A stretch of DNA of 64,000 nt from Streptomyces sp. SCL15-4 (lineage in GTDB: Bacteria; Actinomycetota; Actinomycetes; Streptomycetales; Streptomycetaceae), in the NCBI RefSeq assembly GCF_033366695.1, contig NZ_JAOBTQ010000001.1, positions 7,440,001 through 7,504,000 of the forward strand. The letters run 5' to 3'. The position numbers were made by a program, and so were the translations under genes. Under the pieces are notes generated by a model that worked only from the letters and a program-made list of their open reading frames with translations, ran no database searches and was not told where the DNA came from. Of the stretch, positions 8,479 through 17,715 are shown piece by piece. Position 1 is the stretch's first letter. Each line of letters starts with the position of its first letter.

Positions 8479-9504
8479 TCAGTGTCCGGGCCGGGCGTAC
8501 AGATCCGGGCGGGGAGCCGGTTCGACGGGCACCCGGGTGCCCGTCTCCAGGGACCGCACGCCCGCCTCGGCGACCAAGGACGCGGCGTACCCGTCCCAGG
8601 CGCCCGGACCGGTGACCTCGCCGCGCCGGGTGGCGTCGACCCAGGCCCGCACCTCGCGGTCGTAGGCGTCGGCGAACCGGACGAGATAGTCCCGCGCCAC
8701 CTCCTCGCGGGCGCCGTCCGCGGTGGTGACCACCATGGTGTGCGCCTCGCCGATCCGCGCGCTGCCCGCCTCGCACACGGCCTCGCAGCGCACCTGGTAG
8801 CCGAAGCCGCAGTTGACGAAGACCTCGACGTCCACCAGGGCCCCCGACTCGGTCTCGAACAGCACGAACTGCGGATCGAGCAGGCCCTCGGGCGCGCGCG
8901 AGGACGGCGTGGGCCGCAGCACGGTGACCGCCGTCAGCTCCTGCCGGAGCAGCCACCGGGCCGCGTCGATCTCGTGCGACACCGAGCTGTTGATCAGCAT
9001 CGCGCTGGTGAAGCCGCCGGGCGAGGAGACGTTGCGGTGCGTGCAGTGCAGCATCAGGGGCCGGCCCAGACCGCCGCCGTCCAGCAGCGCCTTCAGCCGC
9101 AGGTACTCGGCGTCGTAGCGGCGCATGAAACCGATCTGCGCCAGCCGGCGGCCGAGTGCCGCCTCGGCCTCCACGACGCGCAGGGCACCGGCGGAGTCCG
9201 GCACCATGGGCTTCTCGCACAGGACCGGCAGCCGGCGGGCGAAGGCGCCGAGCAGGGCCTCCTCGTGCGCGGGACCCGGGGACGCGATCAGGACCGCCGC
9301 CACGCCGGGCGCGTCGAGCGCGGCCAGCGGATCGGTGTGCACGGTGACGCCGGCCAGCCCGGCCGCCGCAGCCTCGGCCCGGGCGAGGTCGGGATCGGCC
9401 ACCGCCGCCACCCTGGCGCCGCTGACCACCCGGTCGAGGCGCCGTATGTGGTCCGCTCCCATGTGTCCGGCACCCAGTACCGCCACACCCAGCAGCTCAC
9501 CCAT
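8479..9504 (-). CDS. Gfo/Idh/MocA-family NAD(P)-dependent dehydrogenase
   Basis: A 341-residue cytoplasmic oxidoreductase. The Rossmann motif [14 protein letters not shown] is at residues 7-20, the family EKP motif appears as LCEKPM near residue 95, and the C-terminal alpha/beta substrate domain follows. Known members oxidise inositols or other cyclitols and sugar derivatives; the closest look is myo-inositol 2-dehydrogenase, but the substrate cannot be assigned from sequence alone. It stands alone, convergent with the SsgA-like gene and 123 bases from the next upstream gene on the same strand, so it may have its own promoter. Confidence 0.85.
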   Translation of the reverse strand: MGELLGVAVLGAGHMGADHIRRLDRVVSGARVAAVADPDLARAEAAAAGLAGVTVHTDPLAALDAPGVAAVLIASPGPAHEEALLGAFARRLPVLCEKPMVPDSAGALRVVEAEAALGRRLAQIGFMRRYDAEYLRLKALLDGGGLGRPLMLHCTHRNVSSPGGFTSAMLINSSVSHEIDAARWLLRQELTAVTVLRPTPSSRAPEGLLDPQFVLFETESGALVDVEVFVNCGFGYQVRCEAVCEAGSARIGEAHTMVVTTADGAREEVARDYLVRFADAYDREVRAWVDATRRGEVTGPGAWDGYAASLVAEAGVRSLETGTRVPVEPAPRPDLYARPGH

Positions 9505-9627
9505 GCGCGCGCTCCCTTACGCCGACGATCACGCCGTAGCGTACGCGGCGCGCGGGGAGCGCTTGCCGGAAGCGGCCGGGCGCGGCGGCGCTTGCGGCTT
9601 CGCGCCGCCGGCGGCCGGCGGAGTGCC

Positions 9628-10722
9628 TCAGTACCGCAGCACCCCGGCGATGCCGTTCGCGTCGCCCAGTGTGCCGTCCGGGACGAAGCGCACGTCGGCG
9701 CCGGTCTCCAGGCACCGCTCGACGATCTCGTCCACGATGTCGTCGCGGGCGTCCAGGTCCCCGGACTCGGCCGGCTCCAGGTGGTCGCCGATCTCGCGGA
9801 CGGTCGCGCGGTAGTCCTCCTCGACGGCGAGCAGCCGGACGCGGCCGTCCCGGGCGCTTTGCCACAGCTCGTCCACCCCGGCCGCGTAGGTCCTGCGCCC
9901 GCGGGCCGCGGTGAGTTCCCGTGCGACGGCCGCGGCGTCGCGGCGCGACTCCTCCTCCAGGACCGGCCGGACGGCCTGCCACACCGCCTCCGGACCGGCG
10001 TGGGCGAGCCCGCCGTGCGGCACCGGCACGCCGCACCGCGCGACGCCGCCGGCCTCCTCCATCAGGGACAGCGCCGCCTGCTCGCCGGTGAGGTACAGCG
10101 GCCGGGGCCAGGCCCGCAGGATCCTGCTCATGGCGGTGTCCGCGTCGCGCAGGAACCGGCGCGTGTCCTCGTCGCGGAAGGTGCTCGGCTGGTCGCCGAT
10201 CCGCATCAGCCGCTCGGCGTCGAAGTTCTCCCGGGCGCGGATCAGCGGGAAGCCGCCCGTGTGCTCCTCGACGACCCGGCCGGCGCCGCCGTTCCACAGC
10301 GTGACGCGGTCGGCGGAGAGCGTCAGCACCCAGAAGGGCCGTTCGGCGGCATGGGCCGACACCAGGTTGCGGGTGAGGAAGGTGTCCGACAGCACCACCC
10401 GCTCGGGCACGGGCCGGGCGAGGGACCACACCTGGTGCTCACCCGGCGCGGCGAAGATCACCAGACCGTCCTCGGGGTGTGTCAGGTCCACCTCCGCGAG
10501 GGCGCGGTCGAGTTGTGCCTCGACGTCGGCACGCCGTTCGCGGGTGACGGCCGGGTCGGACTCCAGGCGCCGGCGCGCCTCGGTCAGCGCGTTGCGCAGC
10601 CGGACCTGGTCCTGGCCGTCGCCGCGTTGCCGGCGGTGCGTCGGCGTCAGCACGGAGACCGCCGGATAGGGGCGCGGGCGGCGCAGTTCGGCGAGGGTCG
10701 CGGGACTCAGTGCGTGCTCCAT
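9628..10722 (-). CDS. baeRF-type (bacterial archaeo-eukaryotic release-factor-like) protein
   Basis: A 364-residue soluble protein beginning MEHALSPATLAELRRPRPYP. The order of segments (SVLTPTHRR near the start, a long Arg/Glu-rich helix, GLVIFAAPGEHQVWSL, WVLTLSADRVTLWNG, then a C-terminal helical part with a VFFALFG-like slot read here as VRFVPDGTLGDANGIAGVLRY) matches the family often labelled baeRF3, distant relatives of the eRF1/Pelota middle domain. No bacterial member has a firm role; ribosome rescue or RNA cleavage has been proposed for the wider group. Start chosen at ATG 10722 because the family begins there; there is no clear ribosome site. Confidence 0.6.
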   Translation of the reverse strand: MEHALSPATLAELRRPRPYPAVSVLTPTHRRQRGDGQDQVRLRNALTEARRRLESDPAVTRERRADVEAQLDRALAEVDLTHPEDGLVIFAAPGEHQVWSLARPVPERVVLSDTFLTRNLVSAHAAERPFWVLTLSADRVTLWNGGAGRVVEEHTGGFPLIRARENFDAERLMRIGDQPSTFRDEDTRRFLRDADTAMSRILRAWPRPLYLTGEQAALSLMEEAGGVARCGVPVPHGGLAHAGPEAVWQAVRPVLEEESRRDAAAVARELTAARGRRTYAAGVDELWQSARDGRVRLLAVEEDYRATVREIGDHLEPAESGDLDARDDIVDEIVERCLETGADVRFVPDGTLGDANGIAGVLRY

Positions 10723-11157
10723 GACAGAACGATAGGGCGGAATCACCTTTACGGCATTCGGGGTAATCCGGGCCTTCGCGTACACCCCTGTCCGCTCCCG
10801 GGCGCCTCCGCCGCGAGCCCCCGTGCCGACGCCGTCCTCCTGTCGGAACTTCCTCGCCGGGTTTCTGATCGCGAAGACGTAACACGTCGTTTACTTGAGG
10901 AAGTTTTTGCCTGTGGCCGGTTCTTGTCGGCCGAGGTGCGGCAATGTACGGATCCGTGGATTTTGCTGAGGCAAAACGCGGCCGAAACCGTGACGCGGAT
11001 ACCCGTCCGGTGTTTCCGGCGCGTTGACTCGGCCGGACGTCCGATGGACTCTCGATATAGATGCTCGATACAACTGGTTTGCCCGGCCGGCCCTCCGTAC
11101 CCGAGGAAAACGCAGGTGAGCGGTGGTCTGCCGGCGGCCGGAGGCAGGAGGTAGCGC
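10723..11157. other. Leader/promoter region of asnB with several small hairpins
   Basis: A 435-base gap between divergent genes. It holds a GACGTAACACGTC element at 10876-10888, a nested hairpin at 10907-10944 (TTGCC/GGCAA outside GGCCG/CGGCC) and an unusually A/T-rich perfect hairpin TTTTGC-TGAG-GCAAAA at 10961-10976. A possible vegetative promoter is TGGACT (11045-11050), 18 bases, TACAAC (11069-11074), and AGGAGGT lies just before the asnB start. No small gene is supported. Confidence 0.45.
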
Positions 11158-12999
11158 ATGTGCGGCATCACCGGATGGGTCTCCTTCGACCGTGATCTGA
11201 CCACGGAGACCGCCGCTGTCGACGCGATGACCGAGACGATGGCCTGCCGGGGCCCGGACGACCGCGGCACCTGGAGTGAGGGCCCCGCCGCCCTGGGACA
11301 CCGCCGGCTCGCCATCATCGACCTGCCCGGCGGCCGCCAGCCGATGTCCGTGCCCACCCCCGAAGGCACCGTCGCCCTGGTCTACTCCGGCGAGGCGTAC
11401 AACTTCACCGAACTGCGCCGGGAACTCACCGACCGCGGCCACCGGTTCACCACCGACTCCGACACCGAGGTGGTGCTGCACGGCTATCTGGAGTGGGGCG
11501 ACGCGGTCGCCGAACGGCTCAACGGCATGTACGCGTTCGCCGTGTGGGACGGCCGGCGGGACAAGCTGGTCATGATCCGCGACCGCATGGGCATCAAGCC
11601 CTTCTACTACTACCGCACGCCCGACGGCGTCCTGTTCGGCTCCGAGCCCAAGGCGATCCTCGCCAACCCGCTGGCCCGGGCCCGCGTCACCCTGGACGGC
11701 CTGCGCGAGCTGTTCGTCATGATCAAGACGCCGGGGCACGCGGTCTGGGACGGCATGGCCGAGGTGGAACCCGGCACCGTCGTCACCGTCGACCGCTCCG
11801 GCCTGTCCACCCGCGTGTACTGGAGCCTGGAGACCCGCCCGCACACCGACGACCGCGACACCACCATCGCCACCGTGCGCTCGCTCCTCGACGACATCGT
11901 GCGCCGCCAGCTGGTCGCCGACGTGCCGCGCTGCACCCTGCTCTCCGGCGGGCTCGACTCCTCGGCCATGACCGCGCTCGCCGCCCGGCAGCTCGCCGTC
12001 CACGGCGAGAAGGTGCGCAGCTTCGCCGTCGACTTCGCGGGCCAGGCCGACAACTTCGTCGCCGACGAACTGCGCGGCACGCCCGACACGCCCTTCGTGC
12101 ACGACGTGGCCCGGCTCGCCGGCACCGAGCACCAGGACATCGTGCTCGACACCGACGCCCTCTCCGACCCCGGTGTCCGCGAGCGGGTGATCCGGGCCCG
12201 CGACCTGCCGTCCGGCCTCGGCGACATGGACAGTTCGCTGCTGCTGCTCTTCCGCGCGATCCGCGAGAAGTCCACCGTCGCCCTGTCCGGCGAGTCCGCC
12301 GACGAGGTGTTCGGCGGCTATCTGCAGTTCTTCGACGAGGAGGCGCGCCACGCCGACACCTTCCCGTGGCTGACCACCATGGGCCGCCACTTCGGCGAGG
12401 ACGCCGACGTGGTGCGCAGTGACATAGCCAAGGCCCTCGACCTCGAAAGCTATGTGGCCGACGGCTACCGCACCGCCGTCGCCGGCATCGACCGGCTGGA
12501 CGGCGAGAGCGACTTCGAGTACCGGATGCGGCGGATGAGCCATCTGCACCTCACCCGCTTCGTGCGCATGCTGCTCGACCGCAAGGACCGCATGAGCATG
12601 GCCGTCGGCCTGGAGGTGCGGGTGCCGTTCTGCGACCACCGGCTGGTCGAGTACGTCTACAACACGCCGTGGGCCCTGAAGTCCTTCGACGGCCGGGAGA
12701 AGAGCCTGCTCCGGGAGGCGACGGCGGACCTCCTGCCGAAGTCGGTGTACGACCGGGTGAAGAGTCCCTATCCGTCCACCCAGGACCCCGGGTACGCCCG
12801 CGCGCTCCAGGAGCAGGTCAAGGAGCTGCTGGCCCGGCCCTCCCACCCCGTGTTCGACCTGCTCGACCGGGACCGGGTACGGGAGGCCTCCGAACGCGAC
12901 ACGCCGGTCAGCACCCAGGCGGCCCGGCGCGGCCTGGAACGCGCCCTGGACCTCGCCGGGTGGCTGGACCTGTACGCGCCCGAGCTGGTGCTCGGCTGA
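11158..12999 (+). CDS. asnB: Asparagine synthase (glutamine-hydrolysing)
   Basis: A 613-residue class-II glutamine amidotransferase fused to an AsnB synthetase domain. Cys2 of MCGITGW is the glutaminase nucleophile; RGPDDRG, LGHRRLAIIDL and the YSGEAYNF segment follow. The synthetase half carries the ATP-pyrophosphatase loop LLSGGLDSSAMTAL and later GESADEVFGGY. It converts aspartate, glutamine and ATP to asparagine. In GlnA-type AsnB, the YNGEIYN motif is usual; here it reads YSGEAYN, a mild deviation. The start ATG has a strong AGGAGGT six bases upstream. AsnB paralogues also occur in lasso-peptide and other pathways, but no such genes are nearby, so a primary-metabolism role is likely. Confidence 0.92.
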   Translation: MCGITGWVSFDRDLTTETAAVDAMTETMACRGPDDRGTWSEGPAALGHRRLAIIDLPGGRQPMSVPTPEGTVALVYSGEAYNFTELRRELTDRGHRFTTDSDTEVVLHGYLEWGDAVAERLNGMYAFAVWDGRRDKLVMIRDRMGIKPFYYYRTPDGVLFGSEPKAILANPLARARVTLDGLRELFVMIKTPGHAVWDGMAEVEPGTVVTVDRSGLSTRVYWSLETRPHTDDRDTTIATVRSLLDDIVRRQLVADVPRCTLLSGGLDSSAMTALAARQLAVHGEKVRSFAVDFAGQADNFVADELRGTPDTPFVHDVARLAGTEHQDIVLDTDALSDPGVRERVIRARDLPSGLGDMDSSLLLLFRAIREKSTVALSGESADEVFGGYLQFFDEEARHADTFPWLTTMGRHFGEDADVVRSDIAKALDLESYVADGYRTAVAGIDRLDGESDFEYRMRRMSHLHLTRFVRMLLDRKDRMSMAVGLEVRVPFCDHRLVEYVYNTPWALKSFDGREKSLLREATADLLPKSVYDRVKSPYPSTQDPGYARALQEQVKELLARPSHPVFDLLDRDRVREASERDTPVSTQAARRGLERALDLAGWLDLYAPELVLG

Positions 13000-13008
13000 G
13001 CCGGGTGC

Positions 13009-13536
13009 TCAGTCCAGCCCGATGATCCGGTCCGCGGCCCGCGCCGTCGGCTGCCACCAGGTGGTCACCGGCTCCCAGACGAGCACCTGCCGTCCGGTGC
13101 CGAGCCGGCCGGGGCCGAAGGAGCGGCCCCAGTGCGCGGCCGAGGCCGCCACCGTGACCGAGTCCGCCCGGCGGGCCTGCGGGTCCGCCGGGTCGGCGAT
13201 GGTCCGCACGGCGGCGTAGGCGGTCCCGCCCGCCGCCAGCCGGTGGTCGCCGGTGCCGCCCTCGGGCAGCGGCAGCGCGGCCCCGTCCAGGTCGCCGAAG
13301 GTCACCGTGGGCACGCGGTCGACGAGGCAGGCGCGGGCGGTGTGGTTGGTGACGCTGACCCGCAGCACGGCCGGGTGGCCGGTGACGGCCTTCGCCTGTA
13401 CCGTCAGCGCCCGCTCGGTGCAGCGGACGGTCCGCTCGTGGCCGGCGGCGGCCTGGCTCTGCGGCGCGGTCAGCAGCAGGGCCGCCGCGGCGGCCGAGAC
13501 GGCGGCGGGTGCGGCGATGGCGGCGCGGATGCGCAT
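13009..13536 (-). CDS. Secreted DUF4232-like protein
   Basis: A 175-residue exported protein. Residues 1-30 form a signal peptide (MRIRAAIAAP, then an Ala/Leu core, cleavage likely after SQAAA). The mature part has one Cys pair (VRCTER and RACLVD) and a beta-sandwich pattern with VSVTNHTARACLV, as in DUF4232 proteins, whose role is unknown. The start ATG 13536 has AGGGGA nine bases upstream. It is convergent with asnB, nine bases from its stop, and lies 150 bases downstream of the peptidase gene on the same strand, but probably has its own promoter. I would not assign a function. Confidence 0.7.
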   Translation of the reverse strand: MRIRAAIAAPAAVSAAAAALLLTAPQSQAAAGHERTVRCTERALTVQAKAVTGHPAVLRVSVTNHTARACLVDRVPTVTFGDLDGAALPLPEGGTGDHRLAAGGTAYAAVRTIADPADPQARRADSVTVAASAAHWGRSFGPGRLGTGRQVLVWEPVTTWWQPTARAADRIIGLD

Positions 13537-13686
13537 GGGATGTCCCCTGTCGTGGTCGGAAGCGGGTTTGCGGCGCGGCCCCCGCCTGCCCTGTCTGACG
13601 GCCGGCATGCCCGGGAGGTTGCCCCGGTCCGCGATGGTCGTCCGCGGCGTCGACGCCGGCACCGGGCCGCGGCGGGCACGCGGCGG

Positions 13687-15342
13687 TCAGCCGGTGCCCT
13701 CGGGGCCGGCGGCCGGGGCAGCGTCCGCGGGACAGGAGCCGCCGCCGGCCGGCAGCGTGCCGTAGAGCAGGAAGTCATTGACCTTGTGGTGCACGCACAT
13801 GGAGGAGGAATACCCGGTGTGGCCCTCGCCCTTGTTGTCCAGCACCACCGCCGAGGGACCCAGCCGGCGGGCGGTCTCCACGGTCCACCGGTACGGCGTC
13901 GCCGGGTCACCGCGTGTGCCCACGAGCAGCATCTTCGCCGTGTGCACGTCCTTCACCCGCTCGCGGATGAAATCGGTGCCCGCGGGCCGGCCGTAGCACA
14001 GCAGCAGCTGGGTGAGCCGGTAGCGGCCGAAGACCGGCGAGGCGTGGTCGTACGCGGCCCGCAGCGTGCGCATCTCCTCGGTGAGCCGGGCCGCGGCGGG
14101 CCGGTCGGGGTCGTCCGCGCAGTTGATCGCCATCAGGGCGGCCGGCAGGTTGTCCGCCGGGACGTCGGCGGCGTCGACCAGTCCGCCGTCCGCCGGTCCG
14201 CCGTCCGCGCGGTGCCGGTCGCGGGGCGCCGGGCCGGTGCGGTCCGCGGCGTACCGGTCGCGGGGCAGGCCGATGCCGCCCGTGGCGAAGCCGAGGACCC
14301 GGCGGGTGTCGCCGTCCTCCACCAGCGAGGCCAGCGCGCGTTCCAGCGAAGGCCACGACTGCCTGCTGTACAGGCCCTGTCCGAGGGCGCCCACCAGGTC
14401 CTGGCCGCTGAACGAACCGCCGAAGCCCGTCGGCACCGGGTCCCGGTCGAGCGCGCGCACCAGCCGGATCACCTCGTCCCCGGCCCGGCGCCGGTCCTGC
14501 CCGAACGGACAGCCGACATCCGCCGTACACCAGTCCAGGAAGTCGTCGAGTGCCGTCTGCTGGCCCTCGGCGCCCGCCAGCCCCTGCTCGGCCGGCGACT
14601 CGGTCAGTGTGTCCACGCCGTCCAGGACGAGCCGGCCGGTCCGGTCCGGGAACTGCGCCGCGTACACCGCGCCGAGCCGCGTGCCGTAGGAGAAGCCGAG
14701 GTAGTTGAGCTTGCCGTCGCCGAGCGCCTGGCGGATCACGTCCAGGTCGCGGGAGGCGTTCACGGTGCCGATGTGGGGCAGCACCGGGCCGGAGTTGCGG
14801 GCGCATTCCTCGGCCACCTGCCGCAGCTGCCGGAACAGTTCCCGCGACCGGCCGGCCTCCGAGTCCTGCCTCGGCACCGCGGGAACCGCGACGCCGCCCT
14901 CGCCGCAGCTGACGGGGGAGGAGCGGCCGACGCCGCGCGGGTCGAAGGTGACCACGTCATAGCCGTTGGTCAGATCCATGAACTGCCGTCCCTGGGAGGC
15001 CAGTTCCGGAATACCGGCGCCGCCCGGGCCGCCGAAGTTGAGCACCACCGAACCGTGTGACGTGCCCGTCGCGCGGTAGCGGGCCAGCGCCACGTCCAGC
15101 GTCCCCGCGTCCGGCCGGGCGTAGTCGAGCGGGACGGTGACCTTCGCGCACTGCAGGTCCTCGGGCATGTCCGGACCCTGGCAGGCGGCCCACACCGGGT
15201 GCTGCCGGTAGAAGCGGGTGAGGTCCGGCTGCGGCCGGTCGGCGGCGGTCGCGGGCAGCGCCGCTCCGAGCAGCGCCAGGGCGAGCGCCGAGGCGCCCGC
15301 GCAGCGCCGCACGCCGGGCCGTGTGGACAGCATGGCCAGCAT
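13687..15342 (-). CDS. Secreted tripeptidyl-aminopeptidase-like alpha/beta hydrolase
   Basis: A 551-residue exported serine peptidase of the Tap/SlpD/SlpE family. The signal peptide covers about residues 1-34 (ending ATAADRPQ). The oxyanion loop NFGGPGGAG, nucleophile elbow GFSYGTRLG, acid loop VGTRGDPATPY and histidine loop KGEGHTGYS give a complete Ser-Asp-His triad, and the C-terminal domain has the expected Cys residues. Family members trim tripeptides from N-termini of proteins outside the cell and can process exported enzymes. It stands alone between a chaplin gene (divergent) and a secreted protein gene. Alternative: a proline iminopeptidase-like or general exoprotease; the triad is not in doubt. 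Confidence 0.88.
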   Translation of the reverse strand: MLAMLSTRPGVRRCAGASALALALLGAALPATAADRPQPDLTRFYRQHPVWAACQGPDMPEDLQCAKVTVPLDYARPDAGTLDVALARYRATGTSHGSVVLNFGGPGGAGIPELASQGRQFMDLTNGYDVVTFDPRGVGRSSPVSCGEGGVAVPAVPRQDSEAGRSRELFRQLRQVAEECARNSGPVLPHIGTVNASRDLDVIRQALGDGKLNYLGFSYGTRLGAVYAAQFPDRTGRLVLDGVDTLTESPAEQGLAGAEGQQTALDDFLDWCTADVGCPFGQDRRRAGDEVIRLVRALDRDPVPTGFGGSFSGQDLVGALGQGLYSRQSWPSLERALASLVEDGDTRRVLGFATGGIGLPRDRYAADRTGPAPRDRHRADGGPADGGLVDAADVPADNLPAALMAINCADDPDRPAAARLTEEMRTLRAAYDHASPVFGRYRLTQLLLCYGRPAGTDFIRERVKDVHTAKMLLVGTRGDPATPYRWTVETARRLGPSAVVLDNKGEGHTGYSSSMCVHHKVNDFLLYGTLPAGGGSCPADAAPAAGPEGTG

Positions 15343-15625
15343 CGATCGCCTCCCGGGGCGCGCCCGCCACGGACCGGGGACGGCGCCCTCGGATCACCAT
15401 AAGCGGACCCCTCCGGGCCCGCCTCCCGGCGGGCGGCCCGGCGCCGGCCGTCGTATCCTGCGCACCCTGCGTGCCCGATCGTGATCATTCGGGCGGCTTC
15501 ACGGCAGTTCGATAACAGTGCCGCTCGATGGGGTGAAAGACCGATAAGCCACAACTCGGATGGTTCAACTGCGTTTTAGGTGGTGCGGGTGAGTGCTCGC
15601 GCGATGTCTGGAAGGCAGGGAACCT

Positions 15626-16300
15626 ATGAGACGGGCCACCCGAAACGGTGTGATCGCGGTCGCCGCCGCGTCCGGCGCGATGGCCGTGGCGCTCCCGGTG
15701 TCCGCCGCCTTCGCGGCCGACGGGGCCGGCGCCCGGGGCGCGGCAGCAGGCTCACCCGGGCTGCTCTCCGGCAACGGCGTCCAGCTCCCGGTGGACGTGC
15801 CGGTGAACGTCTGCGGCAACACGGTCGACCTCGTGGGACTGCTCAACCCGGCCGCCGGCAACGCCTGCGCGAACACCGGCAAGAAGCGGTCCGACGGCAC
15901 GGGACCGGGCGCGTCCGCCCACGGCGGCGCGGCGGGCTCGCCCGGCGCGGTCTCGGGCAACGGCGTCCAGCTCCCCGTCGACCTGCCGGTGAACATCACC
16001 GGCAACAGCGTCGACGGGGTCGGCGTGGGCAACCCGGTGTTCGGCAACCAGTCGGTCAACGGCCCCGGCGACACTTCCCGCCCCGCCCCGCGTCCCCCCG
16101 TCCGGCACACTCCCGCGCCGAAGCCCCGGGCCCCGAAGCCGCAGGCCCCCGCCCCGTCCCGGCCCGCCCCGCGCCCGACCGTGTCCACGCTGGCCCACAC
16201 CGGAGCGGACGCCGCCGCCCCCGCCGCGGCCGCCGGCGCCCTGCTCGTCGCAGCGGGCACCATCCTCTACCGCCGCTTCCGCCCGGCCCGCGACGCCTAG
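15626..16300 (+). CDS. Long chaplin with two chaplin domains and a sortase signal
   Basis: A 224-residue exported aerial-hypha surface protein. A signal peptide (residues 1-31) is followed by two chaplin repeats, 42-84 (GSPGLLSGNGVQLPVDVPVN) and 104-146 (GSPGAVSGNGVQLPVDLPVN), a Pro-rich wall-spanning stretch with APKPRAPKPQAPAP, then LAHTG at 189-193, a hydrophobic segment and an Arg-rich tail. That is the ChpA/B/C architecture anchored by a class E sortase through LAxTG. The first repeat has the two usual Cys residues (C63, C81); the second has none. The start ATG 15626 follows GGAAGG. It is divergent from the peptidase gene with a 283-base promoter region. Confidence 0.93.
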   Translation: MRRATRNGVIAVAAASGAMAVALPVSAAFAADGAGARGAAAGSPGLLSGNGVQLPVDVPVNVCGNTVDLVGLLNPAAGNACANTGKKRSDGTGPGASAHGGAAGSPGAVSGNGVQLPVDLPVNITGNSVDGVGVGNPVFGNQSVNGPGDTSRPAPRPPVRHTPAPKPRAPKPQAPAPSRPAPRPTVSTLAHTGADAAAPAAAAGALLVAAGTILYRRFRPARDA

Positions 16301-16857
16301 GGCACGAACGCGGGGCCCGGGGAGCCGCCTCCCGCGACGGTGACCGTGAGGTGGACGGCCTCCGGGCGTACCGTCTCGCGCGCCGGGTCCGCTGCCCGCG
16401 GCCGTGACGGCGAGGCGAGCACGCTCCGGGCCGCCGGCTCAGATGACGATGCCGCTGCCGGCGAGTCGCTGCGAGGCGGACGGACGTCCCTGCCGCCGCT
16501 ACCTGTGACGGTGACCGTGGGGTGGACGTGCTCCGGGCCGCCGGCTCAGGTCGTGAGCTGGACCGGCGTGCCTGCCGCCGTTGCCCGCGACGGTGACCAC
16601 AAGACGGAGACGGGCGCTCCCGGCCCCGCACCCCTCGCCGACGCTGCCGGCGTCGTCCCCCGGGCCGATGGCCCCCGCGCCGCCTCCCGCGAGCCGTACG
16701 GAGTCCGAGCCGCCCCCCCACATGACGGCGGACCGTCGTACGCGTACGCCCCGTCTCCCCGTGGCGTCACCCCCGTTGATCCGGAAGGATGCTGCCGGCG
16801 GCCGGCCGGCGGCCGTGCCGTACGACAGCCCGACCCCGACGGAAACGGAGCGCACCG
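16301..16857. other. Non-coding spacer with degenerate repeats
   Basis: This 557-base stretch between the chaplin and acetyltransferase genes has no gene I can support. Its first half is built from imperfect copies of one unit (see the repeat entry). Several frames are open through it because stop codons are rare at this G+C content, but none reads as a protein. Confidence 0.5.
16324..16598. repeat. Imperfect repeats around GACGGTGACC
   Basis: Copies begin at about 16324, 16391, 16495 and 16575. Shared pieces are GACGGTGACCGTG (16336 and 16508), GGTGGACG (16350 and 16521), CTCCGGGCCGCCGGCTCAG (16424-16442 and 16531-16549) and a GCGACGGTGACC end (16334 and 16587). The units are unequal in length and diverged, so this looks like an old duplication. 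I cannot tell whether it is regulatory or the remains of a repetitive gene. Confidence 0.55.
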
Positions 16858-17712
16858 ATGACCCCTGCGGCCCCCCAGGACCTCGTCGTCACCCAGGCCA
16901 CCCTCGCCGACTGGCCGGTGATCAGCGGGTGGGCGGCGGCGGAGGGCTGGGACCCCGGACTGTCCGACGGGCCCGCGTTCTTCGCCCAGGACCCCGACGG
17001 GTTCTTCCTCGGCCGGATCGACGGGGAACCGGTCTCCGCCGTCTCCGTGGTGAACCACGGAGACGGCTTCGCCTTCCTCGGCTGCTACCTGGTCCGCCCC
17101 GGCCTGCGCGGCCAGGGGCACGGTCTGACCACCTGGAAGACCGCGCTGGCACACGCCGGGAGCCGGACCGTCGGCCTGGACGGAGTCGTCGCCCAGCAGG
17201 ACAACTACCGCCAGTCCGGTTTCCGCTTCGCCCACCGCACCATCCGGTTCACCGGCCCCGCCCCCGCGGCCGAGCCGCCCGCCGGCGTCCGCCCGGCCGG
17301 CCCCGCGGACCTCGCCGCGATCACCGCCTACGACAGCGCCTGCCACCCCGCCGACCGTCCCCGGTTCCTCGCCGCATGGCTCACCACACCCGGCCACCAG
17401 GCCGTCGTCCGCGAGAACGACGGCCGCCTGACCGGCTACGGCGTGCTCCGCCCCGGCCACGACACCCTGCGCATCGGCCCCCTCTTCGCGGACACCGCCG
17501 CCGACGCCCGCGCCCTGTTCGCCGCCCTCACCGCCGACGTGACCGGCCGGGAGGTCGCGATCGACGTGCCCGAGCCGAACACGGCCGGCACCGCCCTCGC
17601 CGAACAGGCCGGACTGCGGCCCTCGTTCGAGACCGCCCGCATGTACACCGGCCCGGTGCGCGCCTACGCCCAAGAGCGGGTGTTCGGCGTCACCACGCTC
17701 GAACTCGGCTGA
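16858..17712 (+). CDS. GNAT-family N-acetyltransferase (two-domain)
   Basis: A 284-residue protein. The N-terminal GNAT domain has the acetyl-CoA loop LVRPGLRGQGHG (residues 80-91, fitting the R/Q-x-x-G-x-G/A rule) and the family motif GFAFLGCYLV before it. Residues 140-284 are an extra domain that resembles the C-terminal half of YitH/HmK-type GNAT proteins. The substrate is unknown. The start ATG 16858 follows GGAG at a spacing of eight. It is convergent with the deaminase gene, with only three bases between stops. Confidence 0.85.
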   Translation: MTPAAPQDLVVTQATLADWPVISGWAAAEGWDPGLSDGPAFFAQDPDGFFLGRIDGEPVSAVSVVNHGDGFAFLGCYLVRPGLRGQGHGLTTWKTALAHAGSRTVGLDGVVAQQDNYRQSGFRFAHRTIRFTGPAPAAEPPAGVRPAGPADLAAITAYDSACHPADRPRFLAAWLTTPGHQAVVRENDGRLTGYGVLRPGHDTLRIGPLFADTAADARALFAALTADVTGREVAIDVPEPNTAGTALAEQAGLRPSFETARMYTGPVRAYAQERVFGVTTLELG

Positions 17713-17715
17713 CCC

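Noticed and set aside
11158..12999. Asparagine synthase as part of a lasso-peptide cluster.
   Set aside because: No precursor peptide, transglutaminase-like protease or ABC exporter is adjacent, and the full glutaminase plus synthetase layout fits ordinary AsnB.
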